Notes under the pieces: generated by a model
What the model was told of the DNA's origin: nothing
The model's input: the letters and a program-made list of their open reading frames with translations, nothing else
Database searches by the model: none
NCBI RefSeq assembly: GCF_035556675.1
Contig: NZ_DATMFZ010000041.1
Location: forward strand, 1-6,938
Direction of reading: 5' to 3'
Length of the DNA stretch: 6,938 nt
DNA from: Geminicoccus sp035556675
GTDB lineage: Bacteria > Pseudomonadota > Alphaproteobacteria > Geminicoccales > Geminicoccaceae
Part shown: one piece after another, positions 5,649 through 6,938 of the stretch
How positions within the stretch are numbered: position 1 is the first letter of the stretch
Layout: the number at the start of each line of letters is the position of its first letter
Position numbers and translations under genes: made by a program

Positions 5649-5967
5649 CGACCTCGCCAAGGTCGACGCCACCACCGATGAGGACATTGCCCGGCAGATC
5701 GCGGAGGACCCGGACACCTACCCGGAGCTGACCGACGCGGACATGCAGCGCGGCCGCTGGCTGATCGGCGACCGGGAGGTGAGCGAGGCGGAAGGGCGCG
5801 CTGCCATGCGTCGTGCCGCCGGCCGGCCGAAGTCGGCCAACCCCAAGGTACACGTGTCATTGCGTCTGGATGCCGACGTGCTCACGCGCTACCGGGCGAG
5901 TGGGCCGGGCTGGCAACGCCGGATCAACGACGCGCTACGCAAGAGCCTGGAGAAGGAACCGGCGTGA
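5620..5967 (+). CDS. brnA: BrnA family antitoxin
   Basis: BrnA binds and neutralises BrnT and represses the brnTA promoter through its ribbon-helix-helix. The protein has 115 residues. An acidic N-terminal half (ATTDEDIARQIAEDPD ... LTDADMQRGRW) probably wraps the toxin. The C-terminal family signature follows, GRPKSANPKVHVSLRLDADV at about residues 68-87, then LTRYRASGPGWQRRINDALRKSL; it contains the beta strand and helices of the DNA-binding domain. ATG 5620 is preceded by GAGGAAGG (5609-5616), a strong Shine-Dalgarno lying within brnT. The 29-nt overlap with brnT supports this start. The gene ends 67 bp before the stop of the convergent ABC ATPase gene. Given the leaderless toxin and the strong antitoxin site, antitoxin may be translated in excess; this is inference. 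Confidence 0.9.
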   Translation: MPVNKPVLGSDLAKVDATTDEDIARQIAEDPDTYPELTDADMQRGRWLIGDREVSEAEGRAAMRRAAGRPKSANPKVHVSLRLDADVLTRYRASGPGWQRRINDALRKSLEKEPA

Positions 5968-6034
5968 CGGTGCTGACGGTCTGAGCCACCCGTCCTATCC
6001 ATGTCCCTGACCCAATCAGTCATGACCTCTCGCG

Positions 6035-6938
6035 CTATGGCGATGGCCACATGGCGCTGAGCTTGGCAATGTTCCGGATAGAGCGTGCGTCTCTCGTCTC
6101 CGCAGGTCGCGCGGCGGCCAGGGTGTCGATCCGGCTGAGCTGCGCGTCGATGCGCTGTCCGTCTGATGGCCGGAACAGGTGCAGCTGGTCGGGATCCAGG
6201 CGGAGCAGCAGGGTAGCGCCCGGCGGGAAGGGCAGGCCAGGTGCCGTCGTCACCGCGAAGCTCCGGCCATTCAGCCGGGCATGGAGGATCCGGGTGGCGC
6301 CCAGCTCCTCGACCAGTTCCAGCGGCAGCTCCAGCTCGGCATCCTCCCGGCCGCTCGCCAGCAGCATATGCTCCGGGCGCACGCCCAGCAGCACGGGCCC
6401 GGGTGCCACGCCGGCCGCCGCGATCGGCAGCGGGCCCAGCGCGGTATGGAGCCGCCCGCCGGGCGCGATCTCGGCCTCGACCAGGTTCATGGGCGGCGTG
6501 CCGATGAAGCTCGCGACGAAGCGCGAGGCCGGCCGGCCATAGACCTCCAGCGGCGTGCCGGCCTGCTCGATCCGGCCGCCATTCATCACCACCAGGAGAT
6601 CGGCCATGGTCATGGCCTCGGTCTGGTCGTGGGTGACCAGCACCGAAGTGACGCCCAGCCGCTGGTGCAGCCGGCGCAGCTCCAGCCGCATCTGCACGCG
6701 CAGGGTGGCGTCCAGGTTGGAAAGCGGCTCGTCGAACAGGAACACCCGCGGCTCGCGGATCATCGCCCTGGCCATGGCGACGCGCTGGCGCTGCCCGCCC
6801 GAAAGCTGGCCGGGCCGGCGCTCCAGATAATCGACGAGGCCCACCGCGGCCGCGGTCTCGCGCACCCGCCGCTCCCGCTCCGCCCGCGGCACGCCCGCCA
6901 CCTCCAGCGGGTAGGCGATATTGCGGCCAACCGTCATG
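6035..6938 (-). CDS. ugpC: UgpC/MalK-type ABC transporter ATP-binding protein, C-terminal part (runs off right edge)
   Basis: This is a carbohydrate importer ATPase (CUT1-like) that energises uptake through two permeases at the inner membrane. The visible 300 residues begin after the Walker A and most of the Q-loop region. The ATG at the window edge belongs to the usual PHMTV segment and is not the true start. Visible motifs, numbered from that Met: ABC signature LSGGQRQRVAMARA (45-58), Walker B VFLFDE (65-70), D-loop SNLDA (73-77), H-loop H103 (LVTHDQTEAMT), then FIGTPPMNL (144-152) and the MalK-like TOBE/OB domain with GVRPEHM (185-191) and LRLDPDQLHLF (245-255). The conserved fold ends near residue 263 (GQRI), yet the frame continues about 37 residues to a TAG at 6035, a tail not typical of the family. 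The substrate (glycerol-3-phosphate or a sugar) cannot be told from the ATPase alone; the symbol denotes the family. Confidence 0.85.
   Translation of the reverse strand, partial: MTVGRNIAYPLEVAGVPRAERERRVRETAAAVGLVDYLERRPGQLSGGQRQRVAMARAMIREPRVFLFDEPLSNLDATLRVQMRLELRRLHQRLGVTSVLVTHDQTEAMTMADLLVVMNGGRIEQAGTPLEVYGRPASRFVASFIGTPPMNLVEAEIAPGGRLHTALGPLPIAAAGVAPGPVLLGVRPEHMLLASGREDAELELPLELVEELGATRILHARLNGRSFAVTTAPGLPFPPGATLLLRLDPDQLHLFRPSDGQRIDAQLSRIDTLAAARPAETRDARSIRNIAKLSAMWPSP
6037..6052 (+). repeat. Right copy of imperfect direct repeat bracketing brnTA
   Basis: ATGGCGATG (6037-6045) runs directly into GCCACAT (6046-6052), matching the split copy at 5318-5338. It overlaps the final codons and stop of the ABC ATPase gene (SAMWPSP then TAG). 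Confidence 0.35.

Noticed and set aside
5172..5717. 181-codon minus-strand frame opposite brnTA
   Set aside because: It is antisense to BrnT and BrnA, has no recognisable domain, and its final part does not continue the RTX protein; the TGA at 5172-5174 separates them.
5975..5994. GACGG ... CCGTC hairpin after brnA as a terminator
   Set aside because: It has only a 5-bp stem with a 10-nt loop and no T-tract on either strand; too weak to call.

Overview
The window is GC-rich DNA with short intergenic gaps. Its gene content (PreT/RutR, RTX repeat protein, BrnT/BrnA, UgpC/MalK-type ATPase) fits an alphaproteobacterium, perhaps of the Rhodospirillales/Geminicoccales kind. That placement is inferred from GC content and protein flavour, not from a marker gene.

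Left part (1-1208): the 5' portion of preT, the electron-input subunit of NAD-dependent dihydropyrimidine dehydrogenase, runs leftward out of the window. Diverging from it is a RutR-type TetR regulator. The 153-bp gap between them holds a clear palindrome abutting a likely preT promoter. This is a reductive pyrimidine catabolism locus with its probable local regulator.

Middle part (1228-3614, all minus strand): an SDR oxidoreductase is followed by two related polytopic membrane proteins. The last two overlap by one base (TGATG), so the three probably form an operon. A 17-bp palindrome lies just upstream of the SDR gene. rutR and the second membrane protein gene converge across a 19-bp gap.

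Right part (3696-6938): an RTX (hemolysin-type calcium-binding) protein gene on the minus strand has a non-ATG start and an N-terminus that looks like the inside of a larger protein. A 207-bp spacer rich in small palindromes separates it from a divergent BrnT/BrnA type II toxin-antitoxin pair. The pair converges on the 3' end of a UgpC/MalK-type ABC transporter ATPase gene that runs off the right edge. Short imperfect direct repeats bracket the brnTA segment, and the ATPase carries an unusual C-terminal tail. Together these suggest, without proving, that brnTA arrived as a small cassette.

No tRNA, rRNA, CRISPR array or transposase was seen. The two stretches worth further attention are the preT/rutR operator and the 5172-5378 spacer with the brnTA insertion context. 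I found nothing that clearly amounts to a wholly new biological system.
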